DNA of 64,000 nt from Solea solea (Eukaryota > Chordata > Actinopteri > Pleuronectiformes > Soleidae). The notes under the pieces were generated by a model that saw only the letters and a list, made by a program, of their open reading frames with translations, had not been told where the DNA came from and made no database searches. Below, in pieces: positions 36,156-49,400 of this stretch. How positions within the stretch are numbered: position 1 is the stretch's first letter; each line of letters opens with the position of its first letter. The DNA lies in contig NC_081154.1 of NCBI RefSeq assembly GCF_958295425.1, forward strand, positions 18,475,364-18,539,363, written 5' to 3'. The position numbers were made by a program, and so were the translations under genes.

Positions 36156-37180
36156 AGCTCACGGCAGATGTTGAGGTAAACATATCTACATGTCAGATAT
36201 GACAGAAATGCTACTAATGGTAAAGGTAGGATTGTTTCTGTGGCGGCCCCTACAACAGACCCCTGCAACAGACATATTAAGTCATTGTTATGACCTGCTT
36301 TCTTTTTTCTAAGTGGCAGAAACAGATTGACATTCATCTAAAATGCCTATAAAAGCACACGTGACTGGACACACTGTATCATGATAGTGGCCTAACTGTC
36401 CAATGATCCCGCCTGGGACTCACTGCTGATGATGTGTCTGGAAATGTAGATAAGAAATAACTTCATTTGTTGTAATTATCAAAACGTGATGAAATTGGCA
36501 ATTAAATTAGCTAAAGTCAGCAATTTTATTTAAATAATGAATGAAAAAAAATGTGTCACAGTAACATAGACCGTTACAATATGAGACACTAATCATTTTT
36601 TGCAGAGCAAAACTAACATTTAAGCAAAGCTTCCCTAACTTGTGGTTATGCTGCAAAACCCAGCCAAAAACATGAAGTCTGCAACAATCAAATGAGCAAA
36701 AACAGCTGACTATTCATTTGATACTACTACAATGAGTAAAGGACTCATCTGTAAAATGAACAGACTGAAGAATCCAGTTTAGACTCAAGTCATCAAGTCT
36801 AAAGTCACAGGTCAGGCGTCAACAGAGGACGTTAATAATACTAATTGAAAATAGCACAAATCACATCAATGAAACTTCAAGAAACTCCACATTTATTCAG
36901 CTCAGCTGTTGCTCTGAGCAGCGATGTTTGTGTTGTAGAGGAGGACGATGTTGAGACAGGGAGGCTAATGAAGAGCCCCACACACACACACCTATTTAAC
37001 AGAGCGAGTAGCCACTGTGGACATTTGTAGCCAAAGACGTCAGAGGGACGAGGACAGAGAGAAGACCAAGGACGAAGAAATCACTTTCATTGAGGAATAG
37101 GTTAACCCTTTACCTGAAGTAGATCTGAAGAAGAGGTAAGAGTTGACACAGGAGTTTGACGAAGAAGAGGGCGAACGCTG

Positions 37181-38156
37181 ATGAGGAAAATGCTGAGTGT
37201 GGAGATGTTTCCCAGTTTGACTCTCAGAGGTGAGTGTGTGTGTGTGTGTGAGTGTGTGTGTGTGAGTGAGGACAACAGTTCACACAATGAGCAAACACTA
37301 GGCACCAGACTCACAGATATGCAGCATCTGCCTCGACCGGTTGTGGTGAAATGAACAATGAGGGACAGAGGAGACGAGGGGGACGGAAAGGACAAGAGGG
37401 AGATGAGGTAGAGACAGAAGAGAGAGACCAGGAGGATGGAAATGTGGAATTTCACTCCAGAATTCAAGATTCAAAGTACTTTATTTGTCCCAGAGGAAGA
37501 ATTTAAGGATTAAAGAAGAGACTAACTGACCTCTGTAGTTGGGGCGTGGAGACTGATGATTTGATGATTGGCCTGAGAATTCATGATATACAAGCTAACA
37601 AGTCCAATATTGTGCATCCCTAGCTTTTATAAGAAAACATTAAAAGACAACATTAAAAGTACAACATTTGTGTTTTTACCATACAACCACAAGGAATAGT
37701 AGATGTACAATTATAAATGAATCATTTCAACACATATTTTAGCTTCTATGATGACAAATGTTTGCAATTAAAAAATAAATAAATCATGCTGTCGGATGTT
37801 TAATTATTCATAAAATTACAGTAAGAAGGTAATTCATCACACATCTGAAAAGAAGGGTTACATGAAGGCTAACATGTTACAATAAGGTACACAAAAAAAT
37901 TGGATTATTATTAATAATCCCATTTGTCTTTATTAAATATGCTCTCAGAGCAGGAGGCTTCTGGCCATATGTTCCCTCCCACATGTGACGCTGCAGCCAA
38001 AGCCCTGCCCCCGAGGCCGTTGGCTCCGCCCCCTGTCCTGAATGAACCCACTGCCAAAGCCCAAAAGGATGAGGTGAAGATGGAGCTGGAGAACACGTCG
38101 CTATGGAAACAGTTCAGCTTGGTGGGCACAGAGATGATCGTCACGAAGAAGGGCAG
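37181..38156 (+). CDS. tbx6: T-box transcription factor, tbx6-like, 5' part only (possibly broken)
   Basis: Two joining exons: 37181-37229 ([16 protein letters not shown], phase 1 donor GTGAGT) and 37949-38156, giving 85 complete codons plus two bases. The second exon ends with the start of a T-box DNA-binding domain: [20 protein letters not shown] followed by VTKKGR, donor GTGAGA at 38,157. Human TBX6 reads [20 protein letters not shown] here and also has a YPSLG-type N-terminus, hence the name; tbx16-like paralogues fit less well. TBX6 proteins specify paraxial mesoderm and somites. No continuation of the T-box (RMFP, KYQPR, FPET motifs) is visible before prodh2 starts at 40,490. Either the gene is truncated here, or the assembly has lost sequence. 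A Ser/Pro-rich frame at 39,090-39,299 might be its 3' remnant. Confidence 0.6.
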
Positions 38157-38866
38157 GTGAGATCAACCTCAACCTTTGACCTCTGGCTTCACTTTTAATC
38201 CTTCCGTAATGACAATAAACGTGTTTTTGTGACTTTGGTGCAGCAGAGTGAGCGATTTACAAACTAACCCTGACCTTCAGATAAAGCAGTCAACATATTC
38301 TATAACATAAGTTATTGTAGATTTTGTTGGATTGGTCTTTAAGCTACAGGGTGTAACTTTTAAATATAATGAAATATAGAACAATGTGATGTGATGCATT
38401 TGACATCATGAGCAGAGTCAGAGTTAACCACAGTCTTTGAAACACGAGAGGTGAAGTGAATGTTCAGGAAGGAACCATAGCTCTCTGAAGGGAGATTCTG
38501 TCAGAATATGGACCTGAGACTCAGAAAACGCCCATTCACCTGAAGGGCGGAACACCTGAGGAGTAGTGACCCGCCTCTTTTTGCTGGTGTTATCATGTGC
38601 AGCCATGTTGTTACCCATGTAGGCAGGTGTTTCCTCTCAGAAACATCATTATTTATGAGAAAAAACACTGTTAAGTGTTTCCCAAAGCCTGCCAAGTCAA
38701 CAGGGGGCGATATAATCATAACTGTAAAGTCTTGTTGGCCAATCAGAAGAGTAAACAAGTTTAAAGACTAACACTAGCATAAGTTTGGCTACATACACCA
38801 AACTCACCTCATGTTAACAAAGGTGATGACATTGCACACTGATGTCCACTGAGACCTACAGCAGGG

Positions 38867-39084
38867 GCCACACGGTGGAGTGGCTAGCACTGTTGCCTCA
38901 CAACAGAAAGACAAGGGTTTGTGACCTCATGTGTATGTGGCTCTTCTCCAGGTGCTCCAGTTTCCTGCCACAGTCCAAACACATTTGGAATCAGGTTTAT
39001 TTGACACTGACTTGAGAGTGAATGGTTTTACGTGTGTGTGTGTGTGTGTTTGACCCCTGTGACCCTCATGTGGAGGATAAAGCC
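38867..39084 (+). mobile_element. SINE family S1, internally deleted copy
   Basis: Head CCACACGGTGGAGTGGCTAG, body CCAGTTTCCTGCCACAGTCC and GAGAGTGAATGG, then a TG run and the tail GACCCTCATGTGGAGGATAAAGC. It sits in the interval where the missing T-box exons would be expected. Confidence 0.6.
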
Positions 39085-39089
39085 CTCAG

Positions 39090-39299
39090 TCATCCTCCTC
39101 CTTCAACCCTACGGATACATCTGATCCTCAGACGTCCGTCCCCACTCTTGATAATCCGTCTGTCCTCTCTTCTTCACCGCCCTCTCCTCCTCCTCCATCA
39201 CTCCCTCTCTGCAGCAGACTACCTTCACCTTCCCCACTCCACCGCCTTCCAACTCCTCCTCACCACTCAGCCTCTCCTGTCCTCCCCCCTGCCCCCTAA
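39090..39299 (+). pseudogene. Ser/Pro-rich open frame with stop and poly(A) signal, possible 3' remnant of the T-box gene
   Basis: After an acceptor-like CCCTCAG (to 39,089) the frame TCA TCC TCC reads 69 codons, very rich in Ser and Pro (SSSSFNPTDTSD, SVLSSSPPSPPPPSLP, HSASPVLPPAP), then TAA and AATAAA at 39,303. T-box activators often have such C-termini. A C-rich sequence lacks stops by chance, so this is weak evidence. Confidence 0.25.
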
Positions 39300-39369
39300 A
39301 AAAATAAAAAAAATGCCTTCTCCACGCTTTTGTTGTTGAATTATTTTGAAGAAGACAGTTTTTAGAGAC

Positions 39370-39595
39370 TTAGTTTTAGTCACTTTATTAGGTACAAAGG
39401 ACACCTAACAATATCTCCTCCTTTTATGGTCAGTGTTCTGCATATTTAGGTTATTTGACTTCCTGCTGCCTTTGTGTCGTCCTCTCCTTTTCTGACCATC
39501 CCCTGTAAACGCTAGCGTGGTTGTGTGTCCCGGTAGATCAGCAGTTCCTGAAATACTCAGACGACGACCGCGCCACGTTCATATTCTTTTCAATC
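39370..39595. repeat. Dispersed fish repeat
   Basis: Contains TCACTTTATTAGGTACAAAG and TAGATCAGCAGTTCCTGAAA with TACTCAGACGACGACC, phrases typical of a widespread fish repeat. Confidence 0.45.
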
Positions 39596-39817
39596 AAATC
39601 CAAATCAGTCACAAAGGAAATGTGCAACTTGGAGTTCTTCTTTAGAGACCACCAAACCTTCATCGTCTCCAGTCATTTTAGAAAGACTGCACACTCCTGC
39701 TGTGTTTCCTCTGCCTCCATCGCTGCAGACTGGATTCACTGCCTCTTCATAATGAGTGACACTATATTCACACTGAAACACTTCTCACCCTTTAAGTGCT
39801 AACATATCCAACCAAAA

Positions 39818-39960
39818 GCTGAAACAATGAATGGATTATTTATCGATTAGTAAATAATCAACAACTATTTTGATCATCGATTAATAGGTTTGAAGCGTTT
39901 TTCATGATTAAAACAAGATTTCCGATGAGTATTTTCTTCATTTCTTTGCTCTGGATTCTA
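39818..39960. mobile_element. Second copy of the ATCGATTAATCG repeat
   Basis: GCTGAAACAATGAATGGATT, TCATCGATTAATAGGTTTG and CTTCATTTCTTTGCTCTGGAT are shared with 4,571-4,826. Confidence 0.5.
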
Positions 39961-40489
39961 GTAAGGGTTGGGGTTAACCCAAGCTGGAGTTTCTTTACAC
40001 TGATCTCAGACGTAAACTCTGACTGTTTAACGACCCACTTCAGATTAACAGGAGCTTCTGCCGCCAGTTGGATTCATGTCCAGCTGAGGAAACGCTCGCT
40101 GCTAAGGGTCAACTTGATGTTGACTCGATTTTTCAAAGAGTCACTGATTAACCAGTGAGGTGAGAGATGATAACTTTGTTTTTTCAGCTCGGCCACTTGT
40201 CAACAGAAGCGTGGTCGGGAGGTGAAGTCTGATTCTACTTTTGTTGGTTTATTCTCAATCCAAAATCTCCTGACACTAAAATGTTACATGTTATTTATTT
40301 TGCTCATTTATTCTCCTTTTCCAACAGGTTCTGACATAAGGAGGATCATCACTTGTGTCGGGACTGTCATTCAGACTCTGACGCTCTGGATTATTGATTT
40401 TCAGTTGAACCCACATGTTAGGGACTCACGTTGGGGAAGAACCTTAGAAGCACTTTAAATCCTCCACTCTCCATCTGCAACAACTAAAT

Positions 40490-43400
40490 ATGATGATGGC
40501 GTGCGTTGGTCTGCGGCCCTCGTTCCCTCAGCTTATGCTGCTGAGGATGACCGGCACTGCGGCCTCCAGGTCGGCCGCTGCCAGGCAGCCTGACCTTCTC
40601 CCAGCGACTCTGGACTTCACAGATCCGAGCGCCTTCAAGGTGAAGAGCTGGACTGAGCTGCTCCGAGCTCTGGCCGTCTTCCGCTTCTGCTCCTTCCCTG
40701 TCCTGGTGAACAACAGTGACAAGGTGAGTCCTTAGATGTCGCTCACCGGAGGAGAAGAAGACTCTGAGGCCACTTTAAAGTCACTTGATGCTGTTAGAAA
40801 TGTATTAATGTTATTCAGGTTAGTGAAGTTATTCATTCATATGTCATTAAGGGTGTATAAAGCTACTGTTCATGACAGTTACACATCAAACTTTATTGAC
40901 ATAGCACTTTTCATACAAGGCAATGTAACTCAAAGTGCTTCACAGGATACAAACACACATCTCAGCCAACACATGGTTAACATGTGGAAAAGAGCAAAAG
41001 AGAAGAGAAGGGAGGAAGAGAAGGGAAGAAGTGAGGAAGAGAAGGGAGGAAGTGAAGGGAGGAAGAGAAGTGAAGAAGTGAGGAAGAGAAGGGAGGAAGA
41101 GAAGTGAAGAAGAAAATGGAGGAAGAGAAGGGAGGAAGTGAGCAAGAGAAGGGAGGAAGTGAGCAAGAGAAGGGAGGAAGTGAAGGGAGGAAGAGAAGTG
41201 AAGAAGTGAGGAAGAGAAGTGAGGAAGAGAAGTGAAGAAGTGAGCAAGAGAGGGGAGGAAGATAAATGAAGAAGAAAAGGGAGGAAGAGAAGTGAGGAAG
41301 AGAAGGGAGGAAGTGAGCAAGAGAAGGGAGGAAGAGAAGTGAAGAAGTGAGGAAGAGAAGGGAGGAAGAGAAGTGAAGAAGTTAGGAAGAGTAGTGAAGA
41401 AGTGAGGAAGAGAAGGGAGGAAGAGAAGTGAAGAAGTGAGGAAGAGAAGGGAGGAAGAGAAGTGAGGAAGAGAAGTGAAGAAGTGAGGAAGAGAAGTGAG
41501 GAAGAGAAGTGAAGAAGTGAGGAAGAGAAGGGAGGAAGAGAAGTGAAGAAGTGAGGAAGAGAAGGGAGGAAGAGAAGTAAAGAAGGGAGGAAGAGAAATG
41601 AGGAAGAGAAGTGAAGAAGTGAGGAAGAGAAGGGAGGAAGAGAAGTGAAGAAGTTAGGAAGAGTAGTGAAGAAGTGAGGAAGAGAAGGGAGGAAGAGAAG
41701 TGAAGAAGTTAGGAAGAGTAGTGAAGAAGTGAGGAAGAGAAGGGAGGAAGAGAAGTGAAGAAGTGAGGAAGAGAAGGGAGGAAGAGAATTAAAGAAGGGA
41801 GGAAGAGAAGTTAGGAAGAGAAGGGAGGAAGAGAAGTGAGGAAGAGAAGTGAAGAAGTGAGGAAGAGAAGGGAGGAAGAGAAGTAAAGAAGGGAGGAAGA
41901 GAAGGGAGGAAGAGAAGTGAGGAAGAGAAGTAAAGAAGGGAGGAAGAGAAATGAGGAAGAGAAGGGAGAAAGAGAAGTGAAGAAGTGAGGAAGAGTAGTG
42001 AAGAAGTGAGGAAGAGAAGGGAGGAAGAGAAGTGAAGAAGTGAGGAAGAGAAGGGAGGAAGAGAAGTGAGGAAGAGAAGGGAGGAAGAGAAGTGAGGAAG
42101 AGAAGTGAAGAAGTTAGGAAGAGTAGTGAAGAAGTGAGGAAGAGAAGGGAGGAAGAGAAGTGAAGAAGTGAGGAAGAGAAGGGAGGAAGAGAAGGGAGGA
42201 GGAGAAGTAAAGAAGGGAGGAAGAGAAGTAAAGAAGTGAGGAAGAGAAGGGAGGAAGAGAAGTGAAGAAGTTAGGAAGAGTAGTGAAGAAGTGAGGAAGA
42301 GAAGGGAGGAAGAGAAGTGAAGAAGTTAGGAAGAGTAGTGAAGAAGTGAGGAAGAGAAGGGAGGAAGAGAAGTGAAGAAGTGAGGAAGAGAAGGGAGGAA
42401 GAGAATTAAAGAAGGGAGGAAGAGAAGTTAGGAAGAGAAGGGAGGAAGAGAAGTGAGGAAGAGAAGTGAAGAAGTGAGGAAGAGAAGGGAGGAAGAGAAG
42501 TAAAGAAGGGAGGAAGAGAAGGGAGGAAGAGAAGTGAGGAAGAGAAGTAAAGAAGGGAGGAAGAGAAATGAGGAAGAGAAGGGAGAAAGAGAAGTGAAGA
42601 AGTGAGGAAGAGTAGTGAAGAAGTGAGGAAGAGAAGGGAGGAAGAGAAGTGAAGAAGTGAGGAAGAGAAGGGAGGAAGAGAAGTGAGGAAGAGAAGGGAG
42701 GAAGAGAAGTGAGGAAGAGAAGTGAAGAAGTTAGGAAGAGTAGTGAAGAAGTGAGGAAGAGAAGGGAGGAAGAGAAGTGAAGAAGTGAGGAAGAGAAGGG
42801 AGGAAGAGAAGGGAGGAGGAGAAGTAAAGAAGGGAGGAAGAGAAGTAAAGAAGTGAGGAAGAGAAGGAAGTCACAAACAGCTGTGAGGAAAAACACTGAA
42901 AACAACCTAAAAGTTAACAGATAAAATGAAACAGACGAGTGAATGAGTTAGTAAAAGTATCCATTTATATCTAACATCAGTAAATAATCATGACTTAAGT
43001 CTGTATTCATGCTCCTTGCTACATTTGGTCATTCATTCATTCATTCATTGTTTGTTGTCGTTGTCGTGCATGTCTCTCCACACACACACACACACAGCTG
43101 TTGTCTGTAGGGCGTGGCCTCGTGGGCAGCAGGGGCGTGTCCCTGCTCACTCGTCCCACTGTGTACGCTCAGTTTGTGGCTGGAGAGAACGAGGAGGAGA
43201 TTTCTGAGTCTCTGGAGAAGATGAAGCTGCTGCGACTGAGGCCAATGCTGGCTGTGCCCATCGAGGAGGATCTGGGAGAGAGCACTGGGTTTGTCCTTCT
43301 TTCTTTTTCTTTTTCTTTTGTCTTAAAACAAATTAGTTTTAGGGAACAAACATGTGAAAAAAAAACATCTGTGAAGTTAAGACTTAAGAAAACATGTCTA

Positions 43401-44922
43401 ACAGGGATAGTCTTGTATAAAGTACCTGAAAGGGAGTCACCTTTGACAATACTAGCCAAATATGAAGGAAGAAATTGTGAGAAGAAAGTTTGACCTTTAA
43501 AAGCGCTTTATTACAATAAATAACATTTGATTTTAAGCTACAGAACCTTCAACGTCTTCAAAAATGCTCCCTGACATGCCATCATTTCACAATAAAGGTT
43601 TTTATTACTAAAAAATGTAAAATAAACTCCGTCACAGCAGCAGCTGCAGCTGAATCTGTGAATATTAAAACATCTTTGCACGTTCATTTAATGAGCTCAT
43701 TATGGGTTTTGACAGGAAACATGTGACTGCTACGTCACGTCTGCCTCTTTATCGCAAAGTAAAGGACATGGTTCTCACTTCCTGTTCATCACCTGCAGGG
43801 AGAAGAGGTATGAAGACAACATGGCCGCCATGCTGGAGTGTGTGCGTATGTCACACAGCAGCTCCTGGAGCACGGAGCCCATGATGCAGCTGAAGGTCAC
43901 GGCTCTGATCAGCGCCGACCTGTGTGTAAGCTCATCATGTTTTCACTTATAATACAGTCTCTCTGTGCACTTACAAGAATACAGATCCACTGTAGATACC
44001 ACTGTGCCAGAGGAAATGCAGATGGGACCCACAATAAATGCAGAAATAGTGCATTTTAAAATAAATATCACCTGCAAAAATGTGCATTAGGAGCTTAAAA
44101 ACTCCTAAAAGCTTAACTCATTTTTAAGCTTTTAGGAGCTTAAAAATGATTAAACCCATTTAATTTGACTTACATGTCACTGTTGGTCTAATAAAAACTT
44201 ATTTTGAATTAAAAAAAAAATATATTTTTTAATTTTTAGGCATTTTTCTCTGAAGCGTCAGAGATGACTCTGAGCCTCAGCCTGTTCAGTGCCATAGCTC
44301 CGGCTGTGATTGGCCAATGTGGGTGATTGACAGCTCGTTTTAATCCTCTAAACCAATAGAATCAGGCTGCGGTGTACGAATGTACATACCTCCCTCCGGT
44401 CGCACGTCAGAAGGACACAAATGCGTATGACGTAGTTTGACGGACATCCGCCCTTCTCCAATCAAAACAAGCTAACGGCCGTCAGGCATGACCAATCAGA
44501 CCAAAAACAGGCCTCAAAGCATGCTGGGAAGTCTAGTTCTCTGTTAGAAGTTTTGTTTTGGAAAGAACAAATGTTCCCCAAAATACTCAAGTGTTATTAT
44601 TGTATTATTATCGTGTTATTATCGTGTTATCAGTGGTTTGTGTAGCCTGAGAACCCTGACACATGTGCGACTTCTGGACCTGAAGCAGCTGTAGTTCAAA
44701 TACATGCAAACAAAGATAAGAACGTTCACACTGTTAACAGCTGCTGCTGCTGCTGCTGCTGCTGCAGGTTTAACTGCTGCTGCTGCTGGTTTAACTGCTG
44801 CTGCTGCTGCTGCTGCTGGTTTACCTGCTGCAGGTTTAACTGCTGCTGCTGCTGCTGGTTTACCTGCTGCAGGTTTAACTGCTGCTGCTGCAGGTTTAAC
44901 TGCTGCTGCTGCAGCAGGTTTA

Positions 44923-44954
<32 letters not shown>

Positions 44955-45740
44955 AGGTTTAACTGCTGCTGCTGCAGCAGGTTTAACTACTGCTGCTGCT
45001 GCTGCTGCTGGTTTAACTGCTGCTGCTGGTGGTTTAACTGCTGCTGGTTTAACTGCTGCTTAACTGCTGCTGCTGCTGCAGGTTTAACTGCTGCTGGAAA
45101 CTCTTACTGATTCAGAGTCTGTGCTTCTTGTATGAAGGTGAAGCTCACAGCCATCAACGCACAGCAACCGTACGACCTGAGTCAGGTGGTGAGAGCTATG
45201 GATGGAGAGGTACGTGTACGTCCACGTCCACGTCCACGTCCACGTCCGCTGTTTCCCTTGTCTCTGACCTCACCTGTGACTGTCATGGTTTCTCTTTCAG
45301 ATGATCAGCTTCCCTGGTTTAAACGACAGTGAACTCGCTCACTTCCTTCGTGGTTTGCAGAGACTCAACAAAATAGCCGAGGTGCTGCACACCTGAGGGC
45401 TGATGGGACATTTTACAGGAAAAACTGATAAAAAAAAAACAAAACAAGCCAAGAGTTATAATTTTGTCACCTTCCTTTTTTAGGCTAGTGTAAACAAAGT
45501 CCGAGTCCTGGTGGATGCAGAGTATACCTACATGAACCCCGCCCTCTCTCTTGTCACCATGGCGATGATGAAGAAGTATAACAAAGAGAGCGCCTGGATT
45601 TGGAACACGTATCAGTGTTACCTGAAGGCAAATTTTTTTATTTTTTTATTCTCTCTATGTGATATGTTGTTATATAAGAAGCTGTTGTATTTTGTGGACA
45701 GAAACATGTCCACAGTAGCATGTGGACGGCTGATTTACTG

Positions 45741-45777
<37 letters not shown>

Positions 45778-46435
45778 TTTCAGGAGTCCAGCAGCCTCCT
45801 GTTAGACGCTCTGCGTCTGTCTCAGGAGGAAGACTTCTGTCTGGGAGTGAAGCTGGTACGAGGAGCTTACATGGACAAAGAGAGGGCACTCGCAGAGAAA
45901 CAAGGACGACCTGACCCCGTCCATCAGTGCTGGGAGGACACCAATGACAGGTGGACACAAGTTAACGATGATAAAACAGGACATAATCTGCCTCTTATGC
46001 TCATTTTTAATCTGGTTTGAGAACACATTTAAAGATCAGTGAGAATCTGCTAATTTCCCAAGCATGTCAGGGAACTATGGTGGCCTACATATACCAGAAA
46101 GCATGTTGTCAAGACACAAAACATTCTTCCTTCAGGGATTTCAGCCTCTCTCATGTGTCCTCACGTCCTCCTTCTCTGTGGACTTCCTCTTGTCCTCCAC
46201 CAAACCATCTCAACCATGACTCTCCTACTTTATTACCAAACCGTTCAACCTGAGCTTGCAGTACAAGCACGTGTTATGCTTTATTGTCTATTTTCCTCTA
46301 AGCACATCCTTTACAAAATATACAAGACATAAAACTAGTGTTTGAGATCATTAACGCCGTTGGAAAATATTTACTGACATAGATTTAGTGAGAAGTATTC
46401 AGTATTCAGTTCTTTGTGTGACAGCTGAGTGGTCG

Positions 46436-46466
<31 letters not shown>

Positions 46467-49400
46467 GCAGACACCTGGCATCTTGATTATGGAAAATAAT
46501 TTAAGAACAAAAAAAGATCTTCCAGAGGAAGTTGTGTTGCCGTGTGTATAAGGCTTGATTTTCCATCCTACTCTATAGGCTTCACTTTTCAAACCTGAAA
46601 ATGATCTATGATGAAAACACACCTGGATATTAACCCTCAAGTCGGTGCCAGTTCATGTGTTCACCTGTGTTTTCACAGTTACAACACCTCTCTGGACGTC
46701 CTGCTCAAGGTCATATCCCAGCAGCCGCAGCGCCACAGGATCATCGTTGCCTCTCACAACGAGGAGTCAGTGAGACGAGCGGCCACAAGGTCAGACAACA
46801 AGAGACAACCACGTTCTGTCGAAATCAAAGCAACGATAGAAGATTTGATCACGTGTTGACATAAAAGCACTCGCGATAGGTCGATTGAAAATACTATTTT
46901 AAGTGAGATAGTGTGTGTAGTTTAAAGCAGATTATTGTACAAATCTGGATACACGTCCTCTGGAAGCTACAGATATGAATCAAACAAAGGTAGAGCACTT
47001 ACTATCTACAGTATGCTGTGTTCCATTTACATTGGGACTGGGGCGTGGAGACTTTCCAGGGGGGGGCGTGAGCTGTTTTCTTTTTTTGTTTAACTTAAGT
47101 TTAGCAGGTGGAACTTTTGGTCTTGCTGTAACTCGGACTCATTTTAGTGACGTACCGCAACAAAATCTACACTGGTGACAAGGTTTGGATGATATCGCAT
47201 GTCTCAGTCTTGAGCTCTCTGTGTTGTCAGGGGACAGCATGAAACCTAATAAATTGAAGAGACACATGGAGACCATTCACGAGTCATGTTGGTAAGCCAA
47301 GTTTTTCAAGAGGAAACTTTAAGAAAACAGAAAGCAGGAAAGTGGCGCGGCCACCACAGGCTACAGTCCTCCCTGCAGGCGGCCCCAGTTCAAATCCTGC
47401 ATCGGGCAGCCCTTCCCTGCTTTCCTGCATGTCATTCCCCCTCTCTGCCTCCCCATTTACTGTCTCTCTCTCCACTGTCCTGTCAATTAAAGGCAAAAGC
47501 CCAAAAAATATAAAAAAAACAAAGCACAGCTAGCTTCCTACAAGGTTCATACAGAATTGCACGTTGCAAGAAATCACACGCGATCACAGAGGAGCTCACA
47601 CTGTCTGCAGCTCGAAATGCATTTATTGTTTAAAAAAAATGGCGTTGTACCCAACTGGGACAATGAGAAATTCATAGAAAAAGTTATCTCGTCTATACCT
47701 GATGCAGCCTAATATTTGGTGGAGACCTAAACTGTACAATTGACCCTTCCTTGGACCGTTCCAGCCCGAAGTAAAAAATTCCCTCCAAAATGAACCAAAA
47801 CATTGTCATCGTTCATGAACCAAATTGGATGTTTAGACCCATGGTGCTTTCATGTCCCTCATAGCAAAGTACTCTCCTTTTTCTCACATGTCCACCATTC
47901 GTATAGCAGAATAGATCATTTTTTTTATTACTCCCCTTTGTTAAAAACAAAGGGGAGTTTTGTCATAGGGGACGATTTTCCACCATCCAATTGAATTTTA
48001 TAAAAAAAATTCTACCAAATTAACACTGCTTATTATGGAAATGTTTAATGACTTGTTGGGTACAGTGGCCTTGTACTTATACACTGGACAGAACACAGTG
48101 TGGGTCATATCGTCCCATCTCCTTATTAAAATTCTAGCTAAGGCACTTGCCCTGCGTTTAGAATCTGTTACAGATGAGGTGATCTCACCGGATCAAACAG
48201 GTTTTTATGTCTGGTCGTCACTCCTTCTCTAATGTTCGGAACCTCCTTTATGTCATGCATCCGGGGAGGTACCTGAAGTAGTTATCTCCCTGGATGCTGA
48301 GAAGGCCTTTGACAGAGTGGAGTGGGAATATTTGTTTGAATGTCTGCGAGCCTTTGGTTTTGGAGCCATTTGTATTGCATGGATCAAACTCCTATACGCA
48401 TCGCCAAAGGCTTCAGTGGTCACGAACGGGAAGCGATACAGTTTTTTTTTTCGTTATCAAGAGGGAGTCGTCAGGGATGCCCACTAAGTCCGCTTTTGTT
48501 TGCATTTGCCATTGAGCCTCTGTCTATCATGTTAAAATCGTCCCCTATGATAAAAGGAATTTCTAGATGGGCGGGAACACAAAGTGGCTCTATACGCCGA
48601 CGACTTACTGCTGTGTGTGTCTGACCCGGTGCTGTGTGTTCCCCACATAGTTCAGATGTTGCGTAGATTTGGTATCTTTTCTGGATACAAGACTAACCTT
48701 ATGAAAAGCGAGTGCTTCCCATTCCATCTATCTAAAACTGGCTTCAGATATCTAGGAATCAATATTACTCCGTCTTTCTCTAAATTATACAAAGAAAACT
48801 TCACACGCCTCAGTGATAAGCTCAAATTTGACTTCCATTAATCTCTCACTGGCTGGAAAGATCAACTGTATTAAGATGAACGTGATGAACGTGTTGCCCA
48901 GATCTTTTTCAAAGTCTCCTTATATTCCTCCCCAAATCGTTTTTTCTGTCCATTGGTAGATATAAATCATTGTTCATTTGGAGGGGGGGGGGCAAAGCCC
49001 CTAGACTACAAAAAAAGCTTTTGCAGCGACATCGATCCCAGGGTGGTTTGGGTTTGCCAAATTTGCTTCACTATCACTGGGCAGCTAATATTCACAAAAT
49101 CATATACTGGTTTCATGCGCCAAAGCTGTCGTGGTGCGAAATTGAAAATGAGTCGTGCATTTTGACATTCCTCCCCGCTTTGGTTGCTTCGAGTCTCCCT
49201 CTTTTGACTTCTCTCTATACTTCTAACCCTGTTGGGATCAGTACTCTACTCTTCAGTGTACCAGATTTCTCTTATCTGGGCCCCATCTGTGACAACCATC
49301 TTTTTGTCCCGCCTAGATTAGACAATACCTTTGTCCTGTGGCCTTTATACATTTAAAGATCTCTACAGCGAGGGTGTCTTCGCTGCGTTTTTTATTAAAA

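Noticed and set aside
42114..42905. A 263-codon minus-strand frame rich in SSLLFLPSL, and similar frames at 40,930-41,320
   Set aside because: Reverse complement of the purine minisatellite; low complexity and inside a prodh2 intron.
44704..45063. Polyalanine frame [11 protein letters not shown]
   Set aside because: Translation of the CTG array in an intron; no splice or homology support.
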